Below, piece by piece: positions 34,843-44,103 of a stretch of 45,793 bases of DNA. The stretch covers positions 1 through 45,793 of the forward strand of contig PGCN01000020.1 of the NCBI GenBank assembly GCA_002786385.1, in the 5' to 3' direction. This stretch comes from Flavobacterium sp. FEMGT703F (lineage in GTDB: Bacteria; Bacteroidota; Bacteroidia; Flavobacteriales; Flavobacteriaceae). The position numbers were made by a program, and so were the translations under genes. A model generated the notes under the pieces. The model ran no database searches, had not been told where the DNA came from, and saw only the letters and a program-made list of their open reading frames with translations. The number at the start of each line of letters is the position of its first letter. The first letter of the stretch is position 1.

Positions 34843-35637
34843 ATGAACAGAATCACCCTATATATTCTCTTATTATTCAGTTTCTTTTTTACTTCTTGTA
34901 TCCCTTCTAAAGACTTAATTTATCTGCAGGAAAAAAATAAAAGTACTGCCAGTCAGCCGGTTGAACCGGTTGCATTTAAACCTTACAGGTTACAAATCAA
35001 CGACATCTTAAACATTAAAATTAAGGCGATTGATCCCGAACTGGTAGAGATTTTTAATGCATCGGCACAATCGCAATCAGCTGCCGCAGGAAACGAGTTG
35101 AGTAACTATTTTAATGGCTATTCGGTAGATGACCATGGAAACATAAGACTGCCGATTTTAGGGGAAGTGAATGTTTTAGGTCGAACCACAGAAGAAGTCA
35201 CTGCTATTATTGAAGGGCGATTGTTGAAAGAATATTTCAATAAACAAGCCGGAGTTTTTGCAGTCGTGAAGTTAGCCGGATTTCGTTATACCATTAATGG
35301 AGAAGTGAATACTCCGGGTACTAAAGTGTTGTATCAGGACCGTGTAAATTTGATGGAAGCCGTTGCCAATGCAGGTGATATCACAATTACAGGTGATCGT
35401 AAACATGTAAAAGTCATCAGAAGAACTACCACCGGTAACGAAACATTTTCAGTAGATTTAACCGATAACAATGCTTTTAATTCTCCTGCGTTTAACTTAC
35501 AGCCTAATGATTATATTTTAGTCAATCCGGTAAAACAAAAAACTTGGGGTACCGGTAAGACAGGTATTGAATCTTTATCTACAATCATCACTGTTTTATC
35601 ATTGGCTACCACGACTTTCTTATTACTTAAAAATTAA
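34843..35637 (+). CDS. Polysaccharide export lipoprotein (Wza-like)
   Basis: A 264-aa outer-membrane lipoprotein. A signal sequence ends in lipobox FFFTSC, giving a lipidated Cys at about residue 18. The Poly_export domain follows (about 40-140) with KPYRLQINDILNIKIKAIDPE and DDHGNIRLPILGEVNVLGRT, then an SLBB domain (about 145-230) with GFRYTINGEVNTPGTKVLY and a C-terminal hydrophobic tail (about 242-262), as in the Bacteroidota form. Wza-like proteins make the outer-membrane channel for capsule or exopolysaccharide. It is the first gene of the operon, 11 bp before the Wzc-like gene, with which it normally works as an export complex. Confidence 0.93.
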   Translation: MNRITLYILLLFSFFFTSCIPSKDLIYLQEKNKSTASQPVEPVAFKPYRLQINDILNIKIKAIDPELVEIFNASAQSQSAAAGNELSNYFNGYSVDDHGNIRLPILGEVNVLGRTTEEVTAIIEGRLLKEYFNKQAGVFAVVKLAGFRYTINGEVNTPGTKVLYQDRVNLMEAVANAGDITITGDRKHVKVIRRTTTGNETFSVDLTDNNAFNSPAFNLQPNDYILVNPVKQKTWGTGKTGIESLSTIITVLSLATTTFLLLKN

Positions 35638-35648
35638 ATGCTTAATAC

Positions 35649-38111
35649 ATGCTGGATATAAAGGATTTTTCTTTTTTCGAAAAACAAAATAGCTTTGATT
35701 TTAAGAGTTTTCTAATCAAGATTGTAAGTTATTGGAAATGGTTTTTGGTTTCTTTTGTTATCACTTTCTCTATTGCGCATCAGGTTAACATTAGAAAACA
35801 AAAAATATATGGAATAGGAACTACTATTGCTGTTAAAGAAGAAAACAATCCTTTTTTTACCTCCACTACCAGTTTAGTTTTTAATTGGGGCGGTACTTCT
35901 GATAAGGTTCAAATGATTTCTACCACTTTAAAGTCGAGATCCCATAACGAATTAGTGGTTGATGAGTTGCAATTTTACACGGATTATTTGGTTAAAACCG
36001 ACTATTATTTAAAGGATGTTTATGGTCAAGTGCCGTTCAAAATAACTGTTGACAAAACAAAAGGGCAATTGCTTGAGCAATTTATTAAGGTAAAGTTGAT
36101 TTCATCGGATACTTATCAAGTTGCTGTTTCATTTCCCTCGAATACTGCTAACCTGATAAATTATTCCGAGAATTCTATTGCTAATGTTCCAATTTTTGAA
36201 ACCGAAGTGGTTAAAAAATTTAGGGTAGGGCAAGAAGTTAATCTTCCTTTTTTAAATTGGAAATTAGTTTTGACCAAGTCGCCCAAGGATTATATAGGTA
36301 AAGAAATTTTGATAAGGTTTAATGGTTTCGATGAAACGGTTAATACCTATAAAGGATTAGAGGTGGAAATAGATTCAAGGGCGGGTTCTATCATTCGTTT
36401 AGGCATGCAAGGCACTAACAAAGAACGAATGGTAGATTATCTTAATGCCACAGTGCTAAAGTTGATTGAAAAGCAATTGGAGCAAAAAAATAAGTTTGCA
36501 GACAATACCATTGCCTTTATTGATAAGACCTTGATGCGAATGGAGGGAGAACTCAAGGATTCCGGCGAGGATTTGAAAGATTTTAGTCGTAACAACAATA
36601 TCCTTGATATAGAGGACAAAGGAGCCAATTTTAAAGAGTTATTGACCAGTAACGATATCAAAAAGGAAGAGGTTGAACGCAAGTTGGCCTACTTGTACTC
36701 TTTGAAAAATTATTTGAACGGTAGTGTTGATTTTTCAAAATTACCTGCGCCAACAGTAGCTGGTATCGAAGACCCTAACATTGTGAGTAACGTGGCTAAG
36801 TTAATAGCTTTGTCTATTGATAGGTCGAATATGGTTTATTCAGCTAAGGGAAATATTTTTTATGAGCGTATCGATAATGAAATCCAGTCGGTAAAAAAGG
36901 TTTTACTTGAAAATGCGAATTCCTTAAAGAATGCTTTACAGTATGATCTAAAACAGGTAGACTTGAAAATTGGACAGTTGGAAAGCGAGGTTAAAAAGCT
37001 TCCCGAAACCAATCAAGTCTATTTGAACATATCCCGTAAATATGATTTGAATAATAATATATACAACGCCTATTTGCAAAAACGAAGTGAAGCTTCCATA
37101 GTAAAGGCAGCCAATTTGTCTGATATTCAGTTTATTGATCCGGCCAAAGATGTCGGCGGCGGATTGTTAGGGCCAAAAACAGCGGTCAACTATGTGTTGG
37201 CGTTTTTTATCGGTTTTTTTATACCTTTGGTTATAGTGTTCTTTATCTTCTTTATCAGTAATTCAATTCAAAATATTGATGATATTTCGTCAATTACTCA
37301 AATTCCGATAATAGGTATAGTAGGAGTAAAGCATACTGAATCTAATTTGTCTGTTTTTGAGCGACCGAAATCGGCACTGTCGGAGTCATTCCGTGCGATT
37401 CGTTCATCGTTACAATTTTTATACAAAAAGCAAAGTTCGGAAGGCGCCAAAACGCTAATGTTGACTTCCTCTGTGAGTGGTGAAGGAAAAACTTTCTGCT
37501 CTTTAAATATTGCCACAGTTTTTGCATTGAGTGAGAAGAAAACAATCATCTTGGGACTTGATTTGCGTAAACCTAAAATTTTTGACGATTTTAATATTTA
37601 CAACGATGTTGGGGTCGTAAATTATCTCATAGGTCAGAAAACATTAGAGGAAGTAATTCAAAAAACACATATTCCGTATTTAGATGTTGTCACTTCCGGA
37701 CCAATTCCGCCAAATCCCTCCGAGTTGATTTTAGGTGAAACGATGAAAGAGATGATTGAAACCTTAAAAAAAGAGTATGACTATATTATACTTGATACAC
37801 CTCCGGTAGGTTTGGTCTCTGATGCCTTGGAATTAGCGCAATACAGCGATGTTACGCTATACATTGTAAGACAAAATTTCACTAAGAAAGAAATGTTGAC
37901 CTTGCTGAACAACCGAACCAAGCGAGGGGAATTAAACAACATCAGTATCGTTTTTAACGGTTACGAAAATAAAGCCAAATATGGTACCGGATATGGTTAC
38001 GGATATGGTTATGGCTATGGTTATGGCTATGGTTATTCTAATGGCTATCATGAAGATGACGAGCCTAGAGGATTTTTAGCCAAGTTGAAATATAAATTAT
38101 TCAAGAAATAA
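35649..38111 (+). CDS. Wzc-like polysaccharide co-polymerase and tyrosine autokinase
   Basis: An 820-aa inner-membrane protein. Order: a first membrane span (about 28-46), a large periplasmic chain-length-determinant domain with coiled coils (about 50-510), a second span (about 515-538), and a cytoplasmic BY-kinase domain with Walker A SSVSGEGKT (about 607-615), Walker A' GLDLRKP (about 636) and Walker B YIILDTPPVG (about 712-719). The C-terminus holds a tyrosine cluster with eight consecutive Gly-Tyr dipeptides. Wzc proteins control polymer length and export through cycles of phosphorylation of this tail. It follows the Wza-like gene by 11 bp and precedes sugar-nucleotide genes. Family and role are clear; the number of phosphorylated tyrosines is unknown. 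Confidence 0.94.
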   Translation: MLDIKDFSFFEKQNSFDFKSFLIKIVSYWKWFLVSFVITFSIAHQVNIRKQKIYGIGTTIAVKEENNPFFTSTTSLVFNWGGTSDKVQMISTTLKSRSHNELVVDELQFYTDYLVKTDYYLKDVYGQVPFKITVDKTKGQLLEQFIKVKLISSDTYQVAVSFPSNTANLINYSENSIANVPIFETEVVKKFRVGQEVNLPFLNWKLVLTKSPKDYIGKEILIRFNGFDETVNTYKGLEVEIDSRAGSIIRLGMQGTNKERMVDYLNATVLKLIEKQLEQKNKFADNTIAFIDKTLMRMEGELKDSGEDLKDFSRNNNILDIEDKGANFKELLTSNDIKKEEVERKLAYLYSLKNYLNGSVDFSKLPAPTVAGIEDPNIVSNVAKLIALSIDRSNMVYSAKGNIFYERIDNEIQSVKKVLLENANSLKNALQYDLKQVDLKIGQLESEVKKLPETNQVYLNISRKYDLNNNIYNAYLQKRSEASIVKAANLSDIQFIDPAKDVGGGLLGPKTAVNYVLAFFIGFFIPLVIVFFIFFISNSIQNIDDISSITQIPIIGIVGVKHTESNLSVFERPKSALSESFRAIRSSLQFLYKKQSSEGAKTLMLTSSVSGEGKTFCSLNIATVFALSEKKTIILGLDLRKPKIFDDFNIYNDVGVVNYLIGQKTLEEVIQKTHIPYLDVVTSGPIPPNPSELILGETMKEMIETLKKEYDYIILDTPPVGLVSDALELAQYSDVTLYIVRQNFTKKEMLTLLNNRTKRGELNNISIVFNGYENKAKYGTGYGYGYGYGYGYGYGYSNGYHEDDEPRGFLAKLKYKLFKK
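37989..38036 (+). repeat. Gly-Tyr minisatellite in the Wzc-like tail
   Basis: Forty-eight bases code for eight Gly-Tyr pairs. The last 30 bp are a clean GGTTATGGCTAT 12-mer repeat, while the first 18 bp use other Gly and Tyr codons. Gain or loss of 6 or 12 bp would keep the reading frame. Confidence 0.88.
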
Positions 38112-38114
38112 AAT

Positions 38115-39101
38115 ATGAGTGCAGTATCTAAATCGGTTTTGATTACCGGAGGTGCCGGTTTTATCGGTTCTAATCTTTGTGAGTACTTTTTGCAAAAAGG
38201 GTATCGCGTGACCTGTTTGGATAATTTTGCTACGGGACATCGCTATAATATTGCCCCTTTTTTGAGTAATGATAATTTTACTTTGCTGGAAGGAGATATC
38301 AGAGATTTAGCGACTTGTAAAAAAGCAGTTACCGATATTGATTACGTATTACACCAAGCCGCTCTAGGTTCGGTGCCGCGTTCTATTAATGATCCTATTA
38401 CCAGCAATGAGGTAAATGTAAGTGGCTTTTTGAATATGTTGGTTGCTTCAAGAGATGCCGGTGTGAAACGCTTTGTGTATGCTGCCAGCTCTTCCACCTA
38501 TGGGGATTCGGAAAGTTTGCCTAAAGTAGAAGAGACTATTGGGAAACCGCTTTCGCCTTACGCCATCACCAAATATGTTAACGAGTTATACGCTGATATT
38601 TTTGCTAAAACGTATGGTTTGGAAACTATTGGCTTGCGATATTTTAATGTTTTCGGAAGAAGACAAGATCCTAACGGTGCTTATGCTGCGGTAATTCCGA
38701 AGTTTGTATTGCAATTGGTGAAGCATGAAAGCCCAATTATCAATGGCGATGGCAATTACTCTCGAGATTTCACTTATATCGATAATGTGATTCAAATGAA
38801 TGAATTGGCGATGACAACGGAAAATACTGAGGCCTTGAACACGGTGTACAATACCGCTTTCGGCGACAGAACGACTTTAAATGATATGGTGCATTATTTA
38901 AAAGAATACTTATCGGAATTTGATCCGACCATTGCTGATGTTGCTGTGGTTCACGGGCCAAACCGACTAGGCGATATACCGCACTCTTTGGCCAGTATTG
39001 ATAAAGCCCGAAAATTACTGAATTACCAACCCGAGTTTTCCTTTCAACAAGGCTTAAAAGCTGCTGTTGCTTGGTATTGGGAAAATTTAAAAAAAGAATA
39101 A
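38115..39101 (+). CDS. UDP-N-acetylglucosamine 4-epimerase (WbpP/TviC-like)
   Basis: A 328-aa extended SDR enzyme. It has the NAD-binding [16 protein letters not shown], a catalytic Ser/Thr region in [10 protein letters not shown] and the YxxxK pair in [13 protein letters not shown]. The segments [15 protein letters not shown] and [22 protein letters not shown] match WbpP/TviC, which interconvert UDP-GlcNAc and UDP-GalNAc or their uronic acids. It starts 3 bp after the kinase gene, in the same operon as a WbpA/TviB-like dehydrogenase. Together they are predicted to supply UDP-GalNAcA. A UDP-glucose 4-epimerase is a weaker alternative. Confidence 0.88.
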   Translation: MSAVSKSVLITGGAGFIGSNLCEYFLQKGYRVTCLDNFATGHRYNIAPFLSNDNFTLLEGDIRDLATCKKAVTDIDYVLHQAALGSVPRSINDPITSNEVNVSGFLNMLVASRDAGVKRFVYAASSSTYGDSESLPKVEETIGKPLSPYAITKYVNELYADIFAKTYGLETIGLRYFNVFGRRQDPNGAYAAVIPKFVLQLVKHESPIINGDGNYSRDFTYIDNVIQMNELAMTTENTEALNTVYNTAFGDRTTLNDMVHYLKEYLSEFDPTIADVAVVHGPNRLGDIPHSLASIDKARKLLNYQPEFSFQQGLKAAVAWYWENLKKE

Positions 39102-39114
39102 ATTACAGTTGAGA

Positions 39115-40506
39115 ATGAAAATAACTAACATTTGTTGTATTGGAGCCGGATACGTTGGAGGTCCGACTATGGCTGTTATAGCCGAAAAATGTCCGCATAT
39201 TAAAGTGACCGTAGTGGATTTAAATGAAGCCAGAATTGCGGCTTGGAATGATGACGATATCAATAATATTCCGATATACGAACCGGGACTGAATGAAATT
39301 GTGGGGAAAGCCAGAGGTAAGAATCTTTTCTTTTCAACCAACGTTGATAAAGCCATAGATGAAGCGGAGTTAATTTTTATTTCCGTGAATACACCAACCA
39401 AAACATATGGTACCGGAAAAGGTATGGCAGCCGATTTAAAACATATAGAATTGTGTGCCCGTCAAATTGCTAAAGTGGCCAAAAACGATAAAATTATCGT
39501 GGAAAAGTCGACTTTGCCAGTGCGTACAGCCGAAGCTTTGAAAAGCATTTTAGACAATACCGGTAATGGTGTTAAATTTCAAATTCTATCTAATCCTGAA
39601 TTCTTAGCCGAAGGAACTGCAGTACAGGATTTGTTGAGCCCGGATCGAGTTTTAATAGGAGGTGAAACTACTCCTGAAGGACAAAATGCCATAGAAGCTT
39701 TAGTAGATGTTTATGCGAATTGGGTTCCGAGAGAGCGCATTTTAAAAACCAATGTATGGTCGTCTGAGTTGTCAAAACTTACAGCTAATGCCTTTTTAGC
39801 ACAGCGTGTTTCTTCTATCAATGCCATTTCTGAATTGTGTGAAAAAACAGAGGCTAACGTAAACGAAGTGGCCAAAGCCATCGGAATGGACAGCCGTATC
39901 GGTTCGAAATTCCTGAAAGCGTCTGTTGGCTTCGGAGGATCATGTTTCCAAAAAGACATTCTCAATTTGGTTTATATTTCCAAAGCTTTCGGCTTGAACG
40001 AAGTGGCCGATTATTGGGAACAAGTCATTATTATGAATGACCATCAAAAAAGACGTTTCTCTAAAAATATAGTGCAAACACTTTACAATACCGTTTCGGG
40101 TAAAAAGATTACTTTCTTGGGTTGGGCTTTCAAAAAAGATACCAATGATACTCGTGAATCGGCCGCAATTTATGTTGCCGACGATTTGATTAATGAGCAA
40201 GCGCGTATAGCCCTTTTTGATCCTAAAGTAGAACAAAAACAAGTGTTGTCCGATTTGAATTATTTGGATACCCGTCAACCGGAAGAAAATGCCAACAGTA
40301 TTACGACTTTCCAAAATCCGTATGAAGCTTGTGCCGATGCGCATGCCATTGCGATTTTAACCGAATGGGATGAGTTTAAAACCTACGATTGGCAAAAAAT
40401 TTACGACAGCATGTTGAAACCGGCTTTTGTATTTGACGGCAGAAATTTGTTGGATGCTGAAAAAATGAGAGCCATCGGTTTTGTATATCAATCTATAGGT
40501 TCTTAA
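39115..40506 (+). CDS. UDP-glucose 6-dehydrogenase, eukaryote-like clade
   Basis: A 463-aa NAD-dependent enzyme oxidising UDP-glucose to UDP-glucuronate. It starts [26 protein letters not shown], and the VGGPT version of the nucleotide loop is shared with animal and plant UGDH rather than with the shorter E. coli Ugd. Other motifs: [26 protein letters not shown], catalytic Cys in [16 protein letters not shown], and [15 protein letters not shown]. The ATG at 39115 is chosen over the in-frame TTG at 39109. It follows the epimerase by 13 bp. The product could be a glycan monomer itself or the precursor of other uronic acids or pentoses. Confidence 0.93.
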   Translation: MKITNICCIGAGYVGGPTMAVIAEKCPHIKVTVVDLNEARIAAWNDDDINNIPIYEPGLNEIVGKARGKNLFFSTNVDKAIDEAELIFISVNTPTKTYGTGKGMAADLKHIELCARQIAKVAKNDKIIVEKSTLPVRTAEALKSILDNTGNGVKFQILSNPEFLAEGTAVQDLLSPDRVLIGGETTPEGQNAIEALVDVYANWVPRERILKTNVWSSELSKLTANAFLAQRVSSINAISELCEKTEANVNEVAKAIGMDSRIGSKFLKASVGFGGSCFQKDILNLVYISKAFGLNEVADYWEQVIIMNDHQKRRFSKNIVQTLYNTVSGKKITFLGWAFKKDTNDTRESAAIYVADDLINEQARIALFDPKVEQKQVLSDLNYLDTRQPEENANSITTFQNPYEACADAHAIAILTEWDEFKTYDWQKIYDSMLKPAFVFDGRNLLDAEKMRAIGFVYQSIGS

Positions 40507-40560
40507 GTCAGTGTCTTTGTCACCATCATAATAGCGTTAAATCAGTTAATTTTTTTTTTC

Positions 40561-41838
40561 ATGAATACCAAAATTGCAGTTATAGGATTAGGATATGTTG
40601 GGTTACCATTGGCCAGACTATTTGCTACCAAATATCCGGTTGTGGGGTTTGATATCAATCAAAATCGCATCACCGAATTGAATTCGGGGATGGATGCCAC
40701 ATTGGAAGTAACTGAAGACTTGCTCAAACAAGTCCTAGTCACACAACCTTCTGACGCTAATGGACTGTACTGCAGTTGCGCTTTAGAGGATATTCGAAAT
40801 AGTAACATCTATATTGTTACAGTACCGACTCCGGTAGACAAAAACAACCGACCTGATTTAACCCCTTTGTACAAATCGAGCGAAACCGTTGGCAAAGTAT
40901 TGAAAAAGGGAGATATCGTTATTTATGAATCAACCGTTTATCCCGGTGTAACTGAGGAAGAATGTATCCCGGTGTTGGAACGCGTGAGTGGTTTAAAATT
41001 CAACATTGACTTTTTTGCAGGCTATTCTCCGGAGCGTATTAATCCGGGCGATAAAGAACATACTGTTGAAAAGATCCTGAAAGTAACTTCGGGTTCTACA
41101 CCTGAAATCGGTCAGAGAGTCAACGAACTATACCAATCGGTAATTACCGCCGGAACGCATTTGGCGCCTTCCATCAAGGTGGCCGAAGCGGCTAAAGTGA
41201 TTGAGAATTCCCAACGAGATATTAATATTGCTTTTGTTAACGAATTGGCTAAGATTTTTAATTTATTGGAAATTGATACACATGCCGTTTTGGAAGCCGC
41301 TGGAACCAAATGGAACTTTTTGCCTTTCAAACCCGGATTGGTAGGCGGACATTGTATAGGGGTTGATCCTTATTATTTAGCGCAAAAAGCCCAAGAAAAG
41401 GGCTATCATCCGGAGATTATTTTGGCCGGAAGAAGACTCAACGACAGTATGGGTGAGTATGTAGCTTCGCAAGTGGTGAAGTTGATGATCAAAAAAGGCA
41501 TCACCATCAACCAAGCCAAATTGCTGATGATGGGTATCACGTTTAAAGAAAATTGTCCGGATGTTCGCAATACCAAAATTGTCGATGTGGTTCACGCCTT
41601 GGAAGATTACGGTATAGCAGTAACCATATTTGACCCTTGGGCCAAACCGGAAGAAGTAAAACACGAATACGGATTAACAACAGTTAATGCGTTGCCTGAC
41701 AGTGCTTTTGATGCCATTGTTTTGGGCGTAGCGCACAAAGAATTTGCTGACATCGACTTTACCTTACTTAAAACAGCCAACAGTGTTATTTTTGATGTGA
41801 AAGGCGTTTTGAAAGCCACTGCTGATGCCCGACTTTAG
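40561..41838 (+). CDS. UDP-HexNAc 6-dehydrogenase (WbpA/TviB-like)
   Basis: A 425-aa nucleotide-sugar dehydrogenase. The NAD loop is IAVIGLGYVGLPLARLFA, and the family segments VTVPTPVDKNNRPDLTPL, YESTVYPGVTEEECIPVLE and GYSPERINPGDKEH are those of the WbpA/TviB/VipA group that oxidise UDP-GlcNAc or UDP-GalNAc. The catalytic Cys is in GLVGGHCIGVDPYYL. It lies 54 bp after the UGDH gene. With the WbpP/TviC-like epimerase it can make the acidic amino sugar of Vi-like polymers, but whether such a polymer is made depends on glycosyltransferases that are not in this window. Confidence 0.92.
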   Translation: MNTKIAVIGLGYVGLPLARLFATKYPVVGFDINQNRITELNSGMDATLEVTEDLLKQVLVTQPSDANGLYCSCALEDIRNSNIYIVTVPTPVDKNNRPDLTPLYKSSETVGKVLKKGDIVIYESTVYPGVTEEECIPVLERVSGLKFNIDFFAGYSPERINPGDKEHTVEKILKVTSGSTPEIGQRVNELYQSVITAGTHLAPSIKVAEAAKVIENSQRDINIAFVNELAKIFNLLEIDTHAVLEAAGTKWNFLPFKPGLVGGHCIGVDPYYLAQKAQEKGYHPEIILAGRRLNDSMGEYVASQVVKLMIKKGITINQAKLLMMGITFKENCPDVRNTKIVDVVHALEDYGIAVTIFDPWAKPEEVKHEYGLTTVNALPDSAFDAIVLGVAHKEFADIDFTLLKTANSVIFDVKGVLKATADARL

Positions 41839-41917
41839 GCTGTTGTAAAGTTTTAGGAAAGGCTTTGCCATACCAACTTCGAGCTTAGGCTCATTATGTC
41901 CTTTTAATTTGATTAGC

Positions 41918-42970
41918 ATGAAAAAGATTTTAATTACAGGTGGTGCAGGATTTATCGGTTCTCATGTGGTGAGACGATTTGTGCAAAACTACCCTGACTA
42001 TCATATTTATAATTTAGACGCCTTGACTTATGCCGGTAATTTGGAAAATATTACCGATATTGAGCAATGCGATAATTATACTTTTATCAAAGGAGATATA
42101 GTGGATGCTGATTTTATCCAAAATTTATTCCAACAATACCAATTTGACGGCGTCATTCATTTGGCGGCTGAATCGCATGTAGATCGATCTATTACCGATC
42201 CGTTAGCTTTTGTAAGAACTAATGTTTTCGGCACGATGAACTTGTTGAACGCAGCCAAAACCCTTTGGAAAGACAATGTTGAAGGTAAGCGATTTTACCA
42301 CGTAAGTACCGATGAGGTTTACGGTACTTTAGGCGCTACGGGTTTATTTACCGAAACAACACCTTACGATCCGAATTCACCTTACTCGGCATCTAAAGCA
42401 AGTTCCGACCATTTTGTTCGCGCTTACGGAGAAACCTATGGCTTGCCTTATGTGATTACCAATTGTTCCAACAATTACGGTCCAAATCATTTTCCGGAAA
42501 AATTGATTCCGCTTTTTATTAACAATATCATCAATAACAAACCTTTGCCGGTGTACGGTGACGGTAAATACACCCGTGACTGGCTTTTTGTAAAAGACCA
42601 TGCGGTAGCTATCGATTTGGTTTATCATCAAGGCCGAAACCACGAAACTTATAACATAGGTGGTTTTAACGAGTGGCAAAATATCGACTTGGTGAAATTG
42701 TTGTGTCAAAAGATGGATGAAAAATTAGGTAGAACCCCCGGCGAATCCGCACAATTGATTACTTACGTTAAAGATCGTCCCGGACACGATTTGCGTTATG
42801 CCATAGACGCCACCAAAATCAATAGAGAATTGGGTTGGCAACCATCGGTTACTTTTGAAGAAGGTTTATCCCAAACTATCGATTGGTATTTGGCTAATGA
42901 AGATTGGCTGAAAAATGTCACTTCAGGTGCTTATCAAAGTTATTACGACAAACAGTATTCTGAAGATTAA
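41918..42970 (+). CDS. rfbB: dTDP-glucose 4,6-dehydratase
   Basis: A 350-aa extended SDR enzyme converting dTDP-glucose to dTDP-4-keto-6-deoxyglucose. Motifs: [16 protein letters not shown], the dehydratase triad in HVSTDEVYGTL and SPYSASKASSDH, and the RmlB signatures HLAAESHVDRSI, NCSNNYGPNHFPEKLIP and VYGDGKYTRDWLFV. The ATG at 41918 is chosen; the in-frame TTG at 41909 is weak. It is the last gene of the operon, 79 bp from the dehydrogenase. The partners rmlA, rmlC and rmlD are not adjacent. The keto-sugar could also feed the DegT aminotransferase encoded at 20640, which is an inference. Confidence 0.95.
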   Translation: MKKILITGGAGFIGSHVVRRFVQNYPDYHIYNLDALTYAGNLENITDIEQCDNYTFIKGDIVDADFIQNLFQQYQFDGVIHLAAESHVDRSITDPLAFVRTNVFGTMNLLNAAKTLWKDNVEGKRFYHVSTDEVYGTLGATGLFTETTPYDPNSPYSASKASSDHFVRAYGETYGLPYVITNCSNNYGPNHFPEKLIPLFINNIINNKPLPVYGDGKYTRDWLFVKDHAVAIDLVYHQGRNHETYNIGGFNEWQNIDLVKLLCQKMDEKLGRTPGESAQLITYVKDRPGHDLRYAIDATKINRELGWQPSVTFEEGLSQTIDWYLANEDWLKNVTSGAYQSYYDKQYSED

Positions 42971-43006
42971 TTCTTTTTGAACAGTACAGACAGAAAAGGC
43001 AGAGGC

Positions 43007-43759
43007 TCAGACGGACCAGAGTATGGTTGTGGTGTTGTTGCTTCTTTTTAGCTCCTTTGTTTTGTTGTGCACTTTTGTTGAAAACCCAATAAACAAATAG
43101 GTTAACTGTAATTGGTTGCCTTTGGGTATTTTGGTTGTTAGTTGTAAATGACTTTGCATATCTTCATTGTCTAAAATTATTTCTTTGCTAAATTCTACAT
43201 CATACTCATTATTAGCATAATCCCAGTTGGCTCTGCAAAGGGCTAAATGGATATGGGTAGCCTCTTCAGGCCAATTGATGTCGGTTTTGGGATTGAAGTT
43301 TTTAATGGTGAAAGTGGAGGAAGTTTCGTTCCAATTCCATTTTGTTTTTAGTACTTTGTGCAACGGTCGGAGACTGTTGCCTTCAAAACCGATGGGGTAG
43401 GTTTTAGCTTCATTGGATTGGATGCCGTTTTCAAAAGTTCTTTCTCCGTGTGGGTTGACTTTATCTTCAGCAATGATTTCGAACATTAGTTTGTTGGCGC
43501 GACCTGCAAAGCTGCCGTCTTTCGCTCGGTTGAAAAAAGGGTAAGCCATAGCGCGAAACGTTTTGGCTTTGTCAATAGCCCTGCTGAATTCTCGACTGTG
43601 TTTCTTTACTTTGTCGAATACAGGGTTACTTTGAAATGTTTCTTTGCTTACTCCGGTTTTGCCTTTTTCACGCACCCGATTTTGACCTTGTTGGTCAATG
43701 TAAAAAGTTAAATCGTCTAAGGAGCCAACAATTTTAAACGGTGCAATTACTTTTGCCAT
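43007..43759 (-). CDS. Unrecognised 250-aa protein
   Basis: I do not recognise the family with confidence. The protein has no signal peptide or membrane span and is rich in Lys, Asn and Thr. It begins MAKVIAPFKIVGSLDDLTFY, and the N-terminal third holds basic stretches (GQNRVREKGKTGVSKE and KKHSREFSRAIDKAK). The C-terminal half looks beta-rich, with TFTIKNFNP and HLQLTTKIPKGNQLQLTYLFIGF. Codon use and composition look like those of the neighbours. It is convergent with rfbB (36 bp apart, no clear terminator) and divergent from a large surface protein, and its -7 box is good. A cytoplasmic structural protein or a phage-type remnant are both possible; nothing decides between them. Confidence 0.7.
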   Translation of the reverse strand: MAKVIAPFKIVGSLDDLTFYIDQQGQNRVREKGKTGVSKETFQSNPVFDKVKKHSREFSRAIDKAKTFRAMAYPFFNRAKDGSFAGRANKLMFEIIAEDKVNPHGERTFENGIQSNEAKTYPIGFEGNSLRPLHKVLKTKWNWNETSSTFTIKNFNPKTDINWPEEATHIHLALCRANWDYANNEYDVEFSKEIILDNEDMQSHLQLTTKIPKGNQLQLTYLFIGFSTKVHNKTKELKRSNNTTTILWSV

Positions 43760-43784
43760 GGCTTTTATGTTAAAAATTTACTTA

Positions 43785-43792
43785 CAAATATA
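43785..43792 (-). promoter_or_regulatory. Probable -7 box of the 250-aa gene
   Basis: On the minus strand the bases read TATATTTG, a TAnnTTTG match 25 bp before the ATG. No -33 TTG is visible. Confidence 0.4.
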
Positions 43793-43936
43793 GCTTTTTT
43801 TTTATAGGTTTTACTCTTTTTACTTCCGTATATTGGTTCTGTTGGCTGCGGAATTGGTATTGTTGAGATAAGAATTTTAACGACTTATTTTTTCTGAAAT
43901 CGCATTTTGTTAACTTAAAATCAATAATTTATTAAC

Positions 43937-43952
43937 ACGAAAACGTTTTCGT
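43937..43952. promoter_or_regulatory. Perfect palindrome, LacI-family-like operator
   Basis: ACGAAAACGTTTTCGT is self-complementary, with a central CG as in operators of LacI/GalR-type repressors. It lies about 150 bp upstream of both divergent genes: 145 bp from the -7 box of the 250-aa gene and 152 bp from the ATG of the surface-protein gene. Confidence 0.5.
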
Positions 43953-43969
43953 TTGCTAATTGGCGTTTT

Positions 43970-43984
43970 GGCTTTTGAAAAGCC
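43970..43984. promoter_or_regulatory. Second palindrome GGCTTTT-G-AAAAGCC
   Basis: The arms GGCTTTT (43970-43976) and AAAAGCC (43978-43984) flank a single G. Its centre is 32.5 bp from the centre of the first palindrome, close to three helical turns. Confidence 0.4.
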
Positions 43985-44103
43985 GACTATTATTTTATAG
44001 TTTTAACTTCCCAAATTTTACCTTTTACATTAAACTGCTACCGGCTTTTACAGTTGGGGTTATGGTATTGTTTTTTTACAGTAATTAATTAAAAAATTAT
44101 TTA

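Larger units (their letters stand above)
43793..44103. other. Divergent regulatory region with two palindromes
   Basis: There is no gene in these 311 bp. A 16-bp perfect palindrome is at 43937-43952 and a 15-bp odd palindrome is at 43970-43984. No good -7 box was found for the plus-strand gene. The rest is AT-rich. Confidence 0.55.
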
